Shown here piece after piece: positions 35,317 to 48,556 of a stretch of DNA of 64,000 nucleotides (the first letter of the stretch is position 1; every line of letters begins with the position of its first letter). The DNA is from Polyodon spathula. Lineage: Eukaryota; Chordata; Actinopteri; Acipenseriformes; Polyodontidae. The notes beneath the pieces are model-generated. The model saw nothing but the letters and a program-made list of their open reading frames with translations, did not search any database and was not told the DNA's origin. The position numbers and the translations under genes were made by a program. The stretch is from NCBI RefSeq assembly GCF_017654505.1, contig NC_054558.1:8642220-8706219 (forward strand), written 5' to 3'.

Positions 35317-37675
35317 AATTGTGAAAAGTGTCAGTGTGCAATATGGCAGCGTACCTTAGCAGCAGCTTTTAGAAAAGGACGCAGTATCCTGCCGTGAATC
35401 CAGGACATGAACGAAGGGACAGCGTGACAGTCATAGAACAGGCTGTGGCAGCAGGATCAGCACCGAGTCGTGAAATGGTTTCTCGTCCAACGCAGTTTAG
35501 ATCCTTCAAATCGCCCCACGAGTCAGATGCAACTAGTAAGTACCGTACACTCGGCAGCAACTCCACTACATCATAATATACTCGGGCACTAGAGGGGGCT
35601 AGTGTGCCTGTGTACATACAAACACGAAAATCACAGCCCTACGTTTCCTGTGCCCTTGTGCTGGAGTTTAAGAACAGCGACCAAAGAGGCAGCAACAGCA
35701 GCGAGACAGCTCCCCTGCTCCGATGCCAAGACTTCGAAAAAAACACGCATTACTCAAAGTACAGCGTGGCTAGGAAACGTGACAACGATACGCACAGAGT
35801 GACGGGAGTACATACTTCAACAGCCAAGCTGCAATATATGCCCTATAAAGAAGTGCTAGGCGCCCCCACATTTCAAACCGCGCCTGCTTCCACAGAACGG
35901 GTCTGACATCCATCACTTACTCATGAATGCCATTAGGGACCGATCAAGTATTCGTCACACACGTGATTAGTACAGAACGTCCCGCAGCCTGCGTTTTTGG
36001 GCAGCACTGGCTGGCACTGGACACCCGTGTCTCAGTTACCACGTGTATTTTATATTAATATGCAACAAACCCTATGCATAGCCATCATTGTCAGTCTCGT
36101 ATGAAAACATCCCACACTAAGGTATTATTGGCGTTTAGGTTCCAAACGCTGTTTGCATGCTGCATTAAGCACTACTGCCGTTTTGCACCATTTTGATATA
36201 TGCGCATGGGTCAGCTGTTCATTGCATTTTGTCATTAATTTCTATTATTAATGGATTATGAAAATGTGAAGTTTTGGTATTATAAATGAAGGTTCCATTA
36301 CTTGCGGACTGGCTAGAAAGTCTGTCCGCAGTGAAGTATAGCCGTATTTCGGTTGTGAGGTGGCTGATGATGGAACAGCAAAACAATAAAACAAGTCTTT
36401 GTTTTTCTCCACGGATATTGTGAAGCAAAGCAGCGCTAAGTTAAGTAAGATTGCCTCGCCCTGTGTGAATCGCCTGCCTGCCTTGACCGAGACCGCTACA
36501 GTATGTTTCATATTGCAATTCTGTTATTATATTTTTCTGTGTTTTGAAAGACTTCAGTGTTATCGATATCGATATCGAAATACGTGCACGATATCGATAT
36601 ACAATTTTCATATCGTTGCCCACCATGGAAACCCAGTGGACCGGACCGAGGCTCCATATCAACACATGAGAGGACACTCAGAGATGCATATTATTTCATC
36701 CAGCAGAGGGCAGCCTACACCCCTTTTTAACACGTGTGAGTTCAGTCCGAAGCTGTGCTCTCACTCACGCTGAAGTCAGTAGCTTTGCTGAATCCACCCG
36801 GGTGTAAATCCTATTGGGCTGGAGGGCCAAGCAGAGTTTTACGGCAGGAAAAATAATCTAATCTCATGTGTGTTTTAATTCATTACAATGCCATTTCAAT
36901 ATAAGGAAATTCAGTAATGTCCCAGTGGAAGAAAGTCTTATAGTTGTATAAAACTGTAACCCTACTCGATTACAGTGTCACCCATCAAATATCCATATAA
37001 TGACATACCTGCTACATGAGGAGTGACCCATTGCTGCTTACCCAGGTATGTATAAAACTCAAGAGACAGTCAAGCAGACCAACAATTAATGCTGTTCCAC
37101 AGATGAAGCACTGGCGCTAATATTGCCAACGGGTACGATAAAAACAAAACAAAACAAGTGCATGTCAACAACAACAGAGCCTTACAATCGACGGCTCTAC
37201 CCTTTCAAGTGGTCAAGCTTTTCTATTGGCTTGTTTCCTTTGTGGTGCCTAAGCCCACCCAGCTTCTTTTGGCCACTGTGGTATCCACCTGGCACTATAG
37301 CCTAGACACCCGTGTGAATCTTTTTTAACTAACACCAGCCACACCCACATGTCTGCAGGCTCCCACACTGAACCACACTGACAGCTGTATCAGTGCAGAC
37401 AGGCCAGCAGGCTAACACTGCTCCATATCCAGGTGCTGTTTGTGAAGACAATGAGAAGCTGTGAGCTGTACACCTCTCTGAACACTGGACAGAGTTTGGG
37501 TCTTGATAATTGGGCTCAACCTCTCAGCTGATGCAATTTCTCTATAGCTCACTGTGTGGAGTCGCTGACTAGCTTACATCACAAGGTTGCTGGTATCAGT
37601 GGAGAGTAGTACAGTGATGAACCAATACAGAACTGGCATCTGGGCACTGCTCCCAAATCCTCCTGTAAGAAATGG
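35317..37675. other. Intergenic DNA, no gene recognised
   Basis: It holds the distal CTCF-like motifs and a TATCGATA-rich palindrome at about 36561-36600. Short open frames here lack homology I recognise or splice context. Confidence 0.6.
36561..36600. repeat. TATCGATA-rich imperfect palindrome
   Basis: TATCGATATCGATATCGA at the left is mirrored by CGATATCGATAT on the right around GTGCAC. The stretch is self-complementary and may be the subterminal part of an unidentified transposon. Confidence 0.6.
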
Positions 37676-38110
37676 TACTGTACTGTACTGTACTGTGTTG
37701 TACTGCACTGTACTGTATTACACTGTACTGTGTTGTACTGCACTGTATTGTACTGCACTGCACTGGATCGCACTGTACTGCACTGGATTGCACTGTGCTG
37801 CACTGCACTGGATCTCACTACTGCGCTGGATTGCACTGTACTGCGCTGCACTGCGTTGTACTGCACTGCGCTGGGTTATACTGTGCTGCTCTGTGTTGTG
37901 CTGCGCTGCACTGGATTGCACTGTACTGCACTGCGTTGTACTGCGCTGTGCTGTGTTGTGCTGCACTGCACTGGATTGCACTGTGCTGCGCTGTGTTGTG
38001 TTGTACTGCGCTGTGTTGTATTGCACTGCACTGTACTGAGTTGTACTGCGCTGTGTTGTACTGCACTGCACTGGATTGCACTGTACTGCACTGCACTGTA
38101 GTCGACTGTA
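37676..38110. repeat. Degenerate pentanucleotide array (TACTG/CACTG/CGCTG)
   Basis: About 85 five-base units of the form YRCTG or TGTTG/GATTG run for 435 bp, starting with pure TACTG and becoming mixed. Because five is not a multiple of three and no unit makes a stop, both strands show long Cys/Leu/His- or Gln/Ser/Val-rich open frames; these are artefacts. Confidence 0.96.
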
Positions 38111-41100
38111 TTAAATTGTAGATTCATGCATCTGGTGATGGAGGATATTTTATGCCAAAATGAAAAATGTGTAATTATATAAATACATAAATAAATGCAC
38201 ACCCTCCTTAAATCCTTTTATTTTAGACAGAGCCTGTTTGGAACAGGTTCCCGTCACCATTAGGACTCTTCGAAACAGGCGGAACCACTTCAGACTCAAT
38301 CCTACCACATCAACGATTTAGATTTTTGCATGGGGGGGTATGTTAATTAGGTACCCACTTCTTTTGCATCTCATTCCTCGCTGTCTGAATTGTGGTTTTG
38401 CGACTGTTCTCATCCTTCCTGGTCGTTTTTGATTTTTGCTCGCGAGAAACAGTCGGAAAGTTAAAATCCCGCCACAAAAGCCCTCCCCAACGGTCAGAAA
38501 AGCTTTGCCATTCAGGGTAATGGTCTCCACTACACTGCAGATGTTTTTCTTTGTTGAAATTACACCCTTGTTATTTCTTGAGAATCTGTGCCAGGGAAGC
38601 GCCTGGTATCGCCCGGGACTGGAGACAATGCCACTGTGCTTTTCACTGCATCAGGAAACAAACGAAACCCAGCGGCAACGGTTACATAAACTGCAATTAG
38701 CGACTGCGATATTTAAAAAATAAATAAAAAATCTTAATATGTTGATGTCAGGACGCTACAGACCAGCGGGATTACGCAGCAGACACTGTTCTGCCTGCGC
38801 TGTCCACTGTGGCAGCCCTCCCAGCACGGCCAGCTCTCACACCGGGCACTGTGGGGGTGTCTTCCGCTCTGGCAGACAGTGACAATGCTGAAACACCGTG
38901 CTGTTTTTATTTCTCTCCTTGACCACTCGTTTCTTATATTGTTATATAAAACCGTTTTTAAAACTGATACAGTACGTCCAATATAATATACAAAATATTA
39001 AAGATTTAATACATTGGTTTAATTGTCGTCTTTTGCTTTCTCACTCATAAAGTGCTTTCAGCTTTACAGTGTAGTATAGCACAGCACAGCACAGTGCAGT
39101 GCACTGCAGTACGGGAGACTGGGGACAGTTCTAACAGTTTACCTTTCGACATTTTTTTTAGATAAAATCTCAGGGCTTTTGCCCAGGCAGCTCCTCTTCC
39201 ACAGGCAGACAGAGACCTGAACCAAGCATGTGTGGAGTGAGTGATGGCACTCTAGCTTGCTTCTGATTGGAGAGATTCAAGGTGTTACAACCGACCCCGG
39301 TCTCCCCTATTATGTTCAGACCCTGGCCTGAGTTCATTTATCTGGTGATTTCTCACGTTTCTATTTTTTTCCCCACACTGCAATTTAACAGTATTTAAAA
39401 CAATGTGTTTAAATTACATGGCTAAACCTGAGTTGGTCACACGATGTTTTTTGACAGCGAAGTTCTGCCGATATATTCCATGGTCGTGTTCTGGTCTTGA
39501 AAGACAAAACAGCGGTCCTGGGAGCTAAACCTTTACCTCACAGGGTTCCCATGCATTAGTGTATTTTTTGGCCTAGCAATCCTAAATTAAATAGCTGGTT
39601 TTAGAGATTTCCTTGGATTGAGACCTGCATTGAGGTTAAATAGTTGGGGTGATGGTGTGATTTAAGGTTTGGATAAGGTGTAGATGCATATTGCACATGT
39701 AACAATGCAGAAACATGGTCCTTGCAATGTATCGTCTTCTATGACAAACACAAATGGTTAAGCAAAGAGGACAATTTTAAAGGTACATTTGTTTAAACAT
39801 GCCCCACACCCCTTGAAGTGCTTCTCTTCATTTGAATAGTTTGGCTTCACTGGGTACAGAAGGCTTGGTTGGGGGCTCTGCGTTCATCATTTATATCTCA
39901 GGACCTATTAATCCTCCATTTGGTATGCAGAATCCGAATGCATACCAAATGGATTATTTTTACATTCTAAATGCATGCCAAGGAAGAGAAATACCCCAAG
40001 TGCAATATGAATGAATGCTGGATGAATTGTTAGACCTGATTAAAGTGCTGCTGCATTAAGTCACACAGTTGGATTCCATGTGTTTCTAGGTTTAAGTGAA
40101 AGGTTCACCATAAACACAATCTTATATAACAGCGTGTTCAGAGAGGCCTCTCACAGCCCTGTCTCCATGAAGTAACCGCTCTATTCATTTAGGATGAATA
40201 ATATCAGTTTCGCACATTGCTGTACACAGTGATACAGGGTCTAGCGCTGGCTTGCCCTCACCTTTCATGGTGTTCAGTTACTAACAACTGCAGGAACTGC
40301 ACTGTACTTGTTTACTCACACATACTCAGCATCTCATTATCTGCTACTTCAAGGTCCAAAACTCTGAAGCCCTGACTCCTGAAAACCAGTGCATTGCCAA
40401 CATGCCTTGGGGGTCCAAGCTACAAGTTTATAAAATGGAAACAAATTAAAAAAAAAAGACCTATTAGCGGTGTTCAACCAGTAATGAATACACAAGAAAA
40501 ATTCATGTAAATTTCTTAAACTGGACAACGGGAGTTTGCGGTGATCTTTTGTTTTGTACCACAAGATTCAATATGGTATGCCTCTTCGATCACTAAGCAC
40601 AATAAATCTTTCCTGGTAACTTTAACACAGGAGCGATCGCTGATGAGGTAAGTGAGGATTGTTTCTCCAGTCATTCCTCCCTCTCACTGGCACTGCATCT
40701 TTTCAAGGATCTCTGCCCGAGAGCTGCTGAGACACAGAGCTGCTGATAAGCCTTGTTATCCTCAGTCTGTTTCATCTTTGCCTTTGTGCGAAAGCCCCTT
40801 TTAAACAAATCACTTACATGCACACCATAAACACATTCCAACAGGTCTCCTCCTCATGGGTCATATGGAATTGCAGTCTGCTGGAGAATGCTAATTGGAG
40901 CTTGCTGCACTCAAGTGTGTGAGAAGCCCTCCAGTAAAGAACAGAACTGTGGGAGTGCAAGGAAATGTAATCCAGGCATTGCAGCACTGCATGCTTTACA
41001 TGCTACATTACATAACTGAGGAAGGGCCAGGTTCTGATTATACAGCACTCCATTACTTTCAGGATCCATTCTTTGTACATTATATAATGTAATCAGGTTC

Positions 41101-42598
41101 TCCTGTGGAAAAAGATTCATCTGTAGAATTCAACGACACCACCTCAGTAAACTATACATTATTCTTATTGAATTTCTTTCAAACTCTCTGAAGTATACCA
41201 GGAATGGGTACACTGTGTAAACAGGCCCGCTCTCAATACTCTTTATACATAAGTTTCCCAGCGTTATGAAAAAGCAATGCTGTACTATTGAATGAGACGC
41301 AGTTCAGATGCTGAGCACCTGAGCACAGCATCTCTATTTGTGTGGCTTGTGTGGAGCTCAGCGACCTTGGGGTCTTGTCTGTGGGTCAAGGTGAAGATGC
41401 AGGAACCTGTTTACTGAGAGAAGCTGGGGCAGCAGTCTGGGGCACCAGCGCTGCTAACTATGATTGCGTAGGACGTGTGTCTAAACCCAGCGCCTGCGTG
41501 TGATTCCACCTTGTTTAAAGAAGGTGCATTATTAGGTACAAAAGAATTGCTGGCATTCCTTCTGGGCTGTGTGATGTCGCTCACTCACACCTGCAGGGCA
41601 GTGAAGCGGAAGACCTGGCCACAATAAAGAGAATCTGCATTCCTGCCTGAGAGGAGATTCAGACTCATCCCAGGCTGTGGTCAGGAAGCAAAGAGACCTT
41701 TCTTTAAAATCACAGCCAGTCTATTGCAATTGGAAATACTTCAGGGGCTACATAACTGTACACGGGCGCATGCAAAAATATACCTGCAACAAGAACAACG
41801 CCACAAATGGAATTTAAGAGGACAGTACAGTAACATGAACAAAAACAGTGAAAGAATATGAAGCTTCTTGCTCTCTCAAAGCAAAGGCTTACACAGAGCT
41901 CTGCCAGCGAGCTTTTCGAATCATTCCTTCCTAACGTGCCGCTCTGCTGCTTCAACACGCTGGGCATGTTTAGCTGGGTGTTTGTTTTTAACATCCTTAC
42001 TGAGGGCTGTGTGGAATTATTGTATTCAAAGCATTTAAGAAGGGTGGCGTGCAAAACCAACAGCTCACGTCTTGTTTGTTTTTTTAACTTTGTAAAAAAG
42101 GCAAGGTCTGTATCTGTGCCCCCCCCCCTCTCCCACTCAGTCCCTCGCTTCAATGGGTGTTGAGACCCCAGCCCCAGGTTTTAGACAGAGAATCCTATCA
42201 TAGACAGTATTTAATTGGACACAGTTACTCAGCTAGGTTTAAAGGTGCTGTCGGTCTGTTGTGTTGATCAGCCCCAGGCTGTGAAAGGTCTTGTTTTTTT
42301 AATTTTTTTTTCATTACGTGTCTGGGAATTTTTAAGGGAGTGTTTGGACTTGTTTTCAAGTGTTTGCATAGCTGGCAGAACTATTCAAAACATCAAGCGA
42401 CGTATTCCGCACAGCTTGCTGTTTGCACAAGGTGAAATGAGCAGCTGCCATCCGTCTGGCTGTCAGCGAAGGTACAAGGTCTAACAAGCGATAGAGTTCT
42501 CAGAGCAACATTCAACATTCAGATTCCCAACTGTATTCTCTCTTTCACTCAGGTGATGGCAATTTATCCTGCCAACCACACTGTGAAATCACAGCCTC
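38111..42598. other. Intergenic DNA, no gene recognised
   Basis: Mostly unique-looking AT-rich sequence. The only structure noted is a perfect 15-bp inverted repeat at 39915-39953, listed separately. Confidence 0.6.
39915..39953. repeat. Perfect hairpin, 15-bp stem and 9-base loop
   Basis: TCCATTTGGTATGCA (39915-39929) and TGCATACCAAATGGA (39939-39953) are exact reverse complements around GAATCCGAA. Confidence 0.9.
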
Positions 42599-42798
42599 AG
42601 GTAGGGTCCTAATACCCATCACACAGGAAGTTAGTTTGTAGGTGGGGTCCTAATACCCGTCACACAGGAAGTTAGTGTGTAGGTGGGGTCCTAATACCCG
42701 TCGCACAGGAAGTTAGTTTGTAGGTGGGATTCTAATACCTGATGCACAGGAAGTTAGCTTGTAGAAAGAGCACAATATTTGTCACACAGGATGTTTTT
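42599..42798. repeat. 41-bp tandem repeat, four copies plus a diverged fifth
   Basis: Units start at 42599, 42640, 42681 and 42722, each with AGGTGGGGTCCTAATACC then CACAGGAAGTTAG. Divergence increases left to right, and a partial fifth unit runs from 42763. No function is apparent. Confidence 0.93.
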
Positions 42799-44114
42799 AG
42801 TTAAAAAGTTGTTGTGCCGCCAATGAGAGATACAGAATTGGGTTTTTAATAGCCCTGGCACAGGGGAGAGGGGAAATTTAAGCAAAGAGCAGGTTCCAAA
42901 CTAAGACTTCGCTGCTTCTGAACACACTGACATTGTTTTTAAATTGCACTGTTCACTTTATAAATGTTATTGATCTTGCATTTAATCTCAGCAGTTACTT
43001 GCCATCAATTTGTGTGGCAGCTCCTTACTACCCCTGTGTGTTCTCTTTATAGAATTCAAACTGGCTTCAGCTACAGTGTGTGTGTATTTGTTTGTATCCT
43101 TTTCCTGGTGCATGCTTGTCTTGGCTGGGTCATTAATGTTTGTTATCTGAGAGTTATCTGAAGCCTGGCGTGACAACTTTTATCACTTCTGAATGTCAGC
43201 ATCTTGCTGCTTGTTTACACGTCCGCTCTCGTTTACAATGCTATAGCAAGGAGCTGCTGAAGAGGTCCAGGTTCACTTTTTAATTACAGAGCTGTCACTT
43301 TAATGAGCTGGAATAAATATTTCAACGTCAGAACCAGTTCTGTACCACATTCTGTCTACAGTACCATGTTAAGCCTGTATAATAAATGCGCTCACTGTTT
43401 GTTATTTACAGTTCTGTTTGCATTGCAGCAATGTATAAAGCCCATTCTTTAACTTTTGTATTTGCCTGACAGCTCAACGGTTGCCGTATTATTCAGATAA
43501 GACCACAGCAACATTACAGACAGCAGAGGAGACACGCAATCAGACCTGCGCTCAATTCCAATTGCGATCGTGCAATTCAGAATTCATCAGATTCCAGTGG
43601 AATTGCAGCTGAACCTCGGCACACCTCTGTAGTTGTAATTACACCACATGCGTGATCAATTACAGTCCAATTACGCAATTATTTCTCATCTGATCGTTAT
43701 CCTTGTCTTTTCATCCACTTCTGGTGAACCCCATTTGTTTATATCTTATGTTTCCGAATTTGTACCTGTGGTTATTGCTTGGTTATTTAGAATGCATACA
43801 GATGTTAATGTGTGTATTATAATTGTAATTACTGCAGCATAATTGGAACTGATTGTAATTGAACAACATAGCATTGTAATTGTAATTGTAATTCTGCTGT
43901 AATTGTAATTAGAATGGGCCCTAGGTCTGCTCTGTGGTGCAGAATAATATTTTCTCTGCTCAGTAACCAAACAGAATGCTTCTGTGGTAGTGCAGTTATT
44001 AGTATAGTGGAAGAGAGGAATGCCTCGCCACGTCTTGACCATCAAGCAGCTGAAACATTCAATCTTTCTCATTGAATTTTGTAGTTCTGAGTCAATCGCA
44101 ACCAGAATCTGCCT

Positions 44115-44115
<1 letters not shown>

Positions 44116-44181
<66 letters not shown>
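44116..44181. repeat. (CA)n microsatellite
   Basis: A pure CA run of about 33 units. Confidence 0.97.
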
Positions 44182-44182
<1 letters not shown>

Positions 44183-47051
44183 CTCTGTTGGGTTCCCATT
44201 GAAACTGATTCGTGTAAATCCAGCCCACTGTTTAGGACTGGCATTGCATTTGCAATGATTCCTTTTAATGAAGCGTTCATTAGGAGAGAAGAAAGGCAGC
44301 GTTGCGTGATTAAGACCCAGGTATCCCAAGGTGCTCAAAGTATGCCAAAAGAAAGAGATAAGCTTTAAAATTGGCATATTTAAAAAGAAGACCTTGACCG
44401 CCCATACTAAGACTGCTCAGTCATGTCCCTCCGAAAGCTGTTTGTATTTGTTGTGCTTGAGATATATAAATCTTTGATCCAGCCGAGTAATAAATTACAA
44501 ACATGAGCCAAACTTCCAAGTACACCCACGGGAATAAGAGATGTTGGCTGCACGGAGTTTCAGTGTCAGGGTAAGATTATGTACATTAATAAAGAGATAC
44601 TGTTCCACGATAAACCAGCCTGTTACAAATGTTTTAGATAACGTCAAACCATAAAGTGGGCTGTTGTATAAATAATGTACAATGGGTCTCTGTGAGAAGA
44701 TTTATTGCTGTTCGTCAAGGAATGCCTGTGTAGCAGCTGTTAGTTATGAATGATCCAGCTCAAGCTACTAAGAATAAAACAAAAACATTTGATAAAGTGT
44801 GAAGTCAATCTCTTGTCTTCTCTAGATCAAAGCAGGAGCACCTGGATCTAAGCGTTTTCCCAGCTCAGGCACGTACATTAAACTGTAGACAGTGTGAATG
44901 ATGAGTTAAACAATAAGCAGACCCTTTGATCTTATCTACTAAAACTAGTGCTGGTTAAAGATAATTCCACCATCGTAGTGTCTACGAATAGGCAGAGTCA
45001 GCCATTAGAAGCCGTCTTTACAGAGTCAGTAAGCTTTCAGAATGTTCATCCGTAACTTTGTATAAATCAAGCAGACAAGCTTCGGATAATGTCTTCACAT
45101 TGAACTGATGAGGGCCTTAGCCCAAACACACATCTCATTCCCAGCTTGGCCTTTATGAATGGCATGCAGCCAACACAACTCATAGTGAACTGTGTGCATT
45201 GTGATCTAAACTCAATTAAGAGTCAGAGCACAGCTCCCAAATTTCCAGCACAGCAAGCCTGAGCACCCAACCAGAGGGAATTCTGGGGCAAGCGGAATAT
45301 CACTACGAAGTTCCAGGTTGGACAGCACGATCAAAGCTGCTGGAGGCTGGAGGCCACGACCGGGGCCTGTCTGCTCCCCTGAGGCAGCACAGAGCTGGGG
45401 AGGAGAGGAGGTGAGCCACATTGAGAGCGCAGAGAGATCAAACGCAAGTTTTTTTTTTGGCAGACACCTTACCCCTGTTGTAGTGAATCTGTCCGATCTC
45501 AGAGTCCTATCCAGGCATAGATCAAAGGGAGCCTTAATTCATCCAGAATGGCTGAGTCGGAACAAGGTTCGTCTGACACGAGGCTGCACTGCCTGAGAGC
45601 GCCAGCGGTCAATCGGTCAGTCCAGCCTGCTCACTGGGGGAAGATCCTTACAGATCTCTACAGATGGGAGCCCTTGTGAAGTGGTGCAACATTAATCCAC
45701 AAGGACGAACAGAACAAAGGGCCAGCTTTCACACAACTCTCTGACATACATTTAAATGCACTGTGAGTTTCGACTGGTCACAGAGGATGTGCAAAACACA
45801 ATACCCTAATGCTACATTCCAAGATTCGAATAGGGATTTCAGTGCATGGTTAGCAAGAAGGGAAACGCACAGTCAATCTCGAGCATGGGGTTGCTAGCTA
45901 GGGCTTTACAGCTTTAATATACAACATGGTATCGACAGTACGACATTATCAGCACGTGCAAACTGCTGGGAAAAAAAACAGCCAATGCATTTTAATTATT
46001 CAAAATTGGCCCATTGTGTAAATGGGAAAAACAAGGGACCGGATATGCAAGGGTTTGTCATTGTGATGGAGAGCCTTTGTGATGACTTGTAACCCTTGCC
46101 TGGGCTTTGCTCACCCGGGCTGATAGCACTCTTACTGGCGTCCCTCGTTCCGTGGATCGACAAAACTCATATTATGAAATGACCATATCTTTGCAATAGG
46201 TATTGCTATATATTAAATAGATTAATGTATAGCTTTTCAATGACTAATACTTTTCTGTAGAAAGAAGGCGGGAGAAATGAATCAACACAGGTCAGGGTTT
46301 GCATACTTGTGTTGTAAGACATCCTGCAATGGAAGTAAACAAGTCAAGGTGAGTGGGTGTTAAACAATATAGGAATTAACAGCAAGTGTTACACAACATG
46401 TCACATTGAGTTTCAGTGCTTAAAGCATGGGAAGAGGCACTCTCCATTAAGCACAGAGGACTTCTACTATACTCCACTGTTTCTATTCCTCAACTCTACA
46501 GGCCACATAACAGAATCGATTCTGGGTCACGTTATTTTTTATTTTTTATTTTTTTAAATGGGTGCTTTTTCAGTTTATTAACTTGCAAAAACACTACTAA
46601 CACAAATGTTTTATCTAGTAAAGAAATTACAAACAGACTTCCTGTCACTTGCTAAACATGACGACAGCACATCTTTTAAATGGCTTTTGAACAAATGCAA
46701 CCTGTTTCAGTGATCGACTACATATTAAAATCAACTACAGCACGCATGCGCACAGACACGCAACACGGACATACGTGCACACACGTGTCAGCGGGCTGAT
46801 GCCTGTGTACCCGTCCCTTCATCACTCATTGTCTGGATGCATCCGTGTGATTGGCCAGGCCCTTGATGTCAGCAGCATGAGGTATGCCAGTGGTATATGG
46901 GTTACTCCCAGCAGTCTAAACAAACAGGTCAAGACAAGCCCTGGGGTTTCCTGTTGTTGCTCTGGCTGTCTTCACAAACCCCATGAAATCCTAAGCAATA
47001 TGTTAGCTATAAATGCACATTCTCCACCGCTGACACACAGCCGAGGGGCTT

Positions 47052-47121
47052 TCTAACTGACCCCTGAGAGCCACACACTTCAAACCTCTAACTGACCCCT
47101 GAGAGCCACACACACTTCAAA
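47052..47121. repeat. 35-bp tandem duplication
   Basis: Two copies begin TCTAACTGACCCCTGAGAGC at 47052 and 47087; the second has two extra bases in its CA run. Confidence 0.9.
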
Positions 47122-48533
47122 CAGCACAGATTCACCTGCATGGTTTCACGCGCCTGTGAAAGGGGCCTCTTTAATACATGTTACTCTATGTGCAACAAGG
47201 CTCATTTCATGGTACAATAGATAATTACATATTTTATATAAATCGGCCCTCATGGGAAAAGTCTTAATTGATGAATTATTGAATAAATGTAATTTGTCTG
47301 AGACCGAAAAAAATGATGTTTGTGATGAAACATGCTTTTTTTTTCTTTTTTAATTCCTCAAACAAACTTTTAAATGAGTTTAAATCTTGGTGGAAAAGGT
47401 GCAGATTTACTGAGCTTTCCCTTGCTTCAATCTCAACAGGAGCAAAATAGTTTTAAAAAACAACTTCTGTAGCAAGAGCCTACAGCATTTCCATCCGCTG
47501 CAACGAGACATCCTGTACAGTACAGTGCAATGCAACAGCTCACAAACAACACGCTACACAGACAGACAAACAGACAGACAGAGCCAAGGTCTACACATGC
47601 AGCCACGAGCAGAGCAGAGCAGAGCAGAGCAGATCTGGAGTTAGTCAGCTAGCAGTCTGGCAGAGGCATGAGAAGCCATCCCTACTGGCTATGAGGGAAC
47701 AATGAGCCAGCGTGACTCGCTTTGGGATTATGTTTGTCAGCTGCGTCTGTTTGTAAAGAGCTGTCTTTTCGGAAGTCAGTGTGATGGTGTGTTCAAACTG
47801 TCATGAGGTCACACGCTGTCTTTCTGAAGAAGTGTGTTGACATAACCATTCCTTTGAGGAAAATATGAAACAGTGCGAAGTTCTGGTCTGCCCTTTACCC
47901 TACTGGAAACTCTAGCCTTGGCCCCGCATGTCTGGAATTGGAACACACACACAAAGCTGGTTTACCCCAGACATACTGTATAGAACCATGTGCATAGCTC
48001 TGCATTTGATTACCAGCAATGGGTTTTCTGAACCAATGCAAACTCGCACTGTTTTATTAAAGGGGTTGAATGGTCCATTCAGCTCATACTCTACAGCACT
48101 CCAATTATCAGAGGATAATCAGCCTTGTAGAACACACTCTGATTGGCCGAGGTGCTGAAACTCTGTATAACAGGGAAATCACCTCTTGTTCTGATCTTTT
48201 TATGTGTAACCACTTACAGAAACTTTAGTTCTGGACACTCCTGTTCATGCCAACTGACCCTATATGGTCGGGACAGTCCCAATTTCATAGAAAAAGTCTT
48301 GCTTCCCAATGCATAGGAAGAAAGTCCCAATATTTACACACAGAATTTTTTTTATTTTTTATTCTGTACAGTAGAATTGGTGAAAACCACACGCGGCTGA
48401 CACACCTGCTGATCACTGACTTATACAAAGATAAGAACACTTCATTGTCTATTTTTACTGTCATGACGGTCATGTCGTGTTGAGTTGGGGGTGATATGTC
48501 TATTATATGATAATGAGTGTTTTTTGCATATGA

Positions 48534-48556
48534 CCCCCCCCCCCCCCCCCCCCCCC
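48534..48556. repeat. Poly-C tract (23 bases)
   Basis: A perfect C homopolymer, unusually long for a vertebrate genome; its length may be unreliable in an assembly. Confidence 0.95.

Larger units (their letters stand above)
33739..36716. promoter_or_regulatory. Cluster of six CTCF-like motifs (possible insulator)
   Basis: Motifs resembling the CTCF core CCASYAGRKGGCR are CCACCAGGGGGCCACT (33739), CCACAAGAGGGCGGT (34126), CCACAAGAGGGCAG (34620), CCCAGCAGAGGGCAGTG on the minus strand (about 35118-35135), CACTAGAGGGGGCTA (35587, weaker) and CCAGCAGAGGGCAGCCT (36700). Five are on the plus strand. They sit just beyond TMCC2, between the convergent genes. Binding is inferred from motif shape only, and some could derive from repeats. 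Confidence 0.35.

Noticed and set aside
35604..35906. 100-codon open frame downstream of TMCC2
   Set aside because: No recognised motif, a second overlapping frame is equally open, no splice signals.
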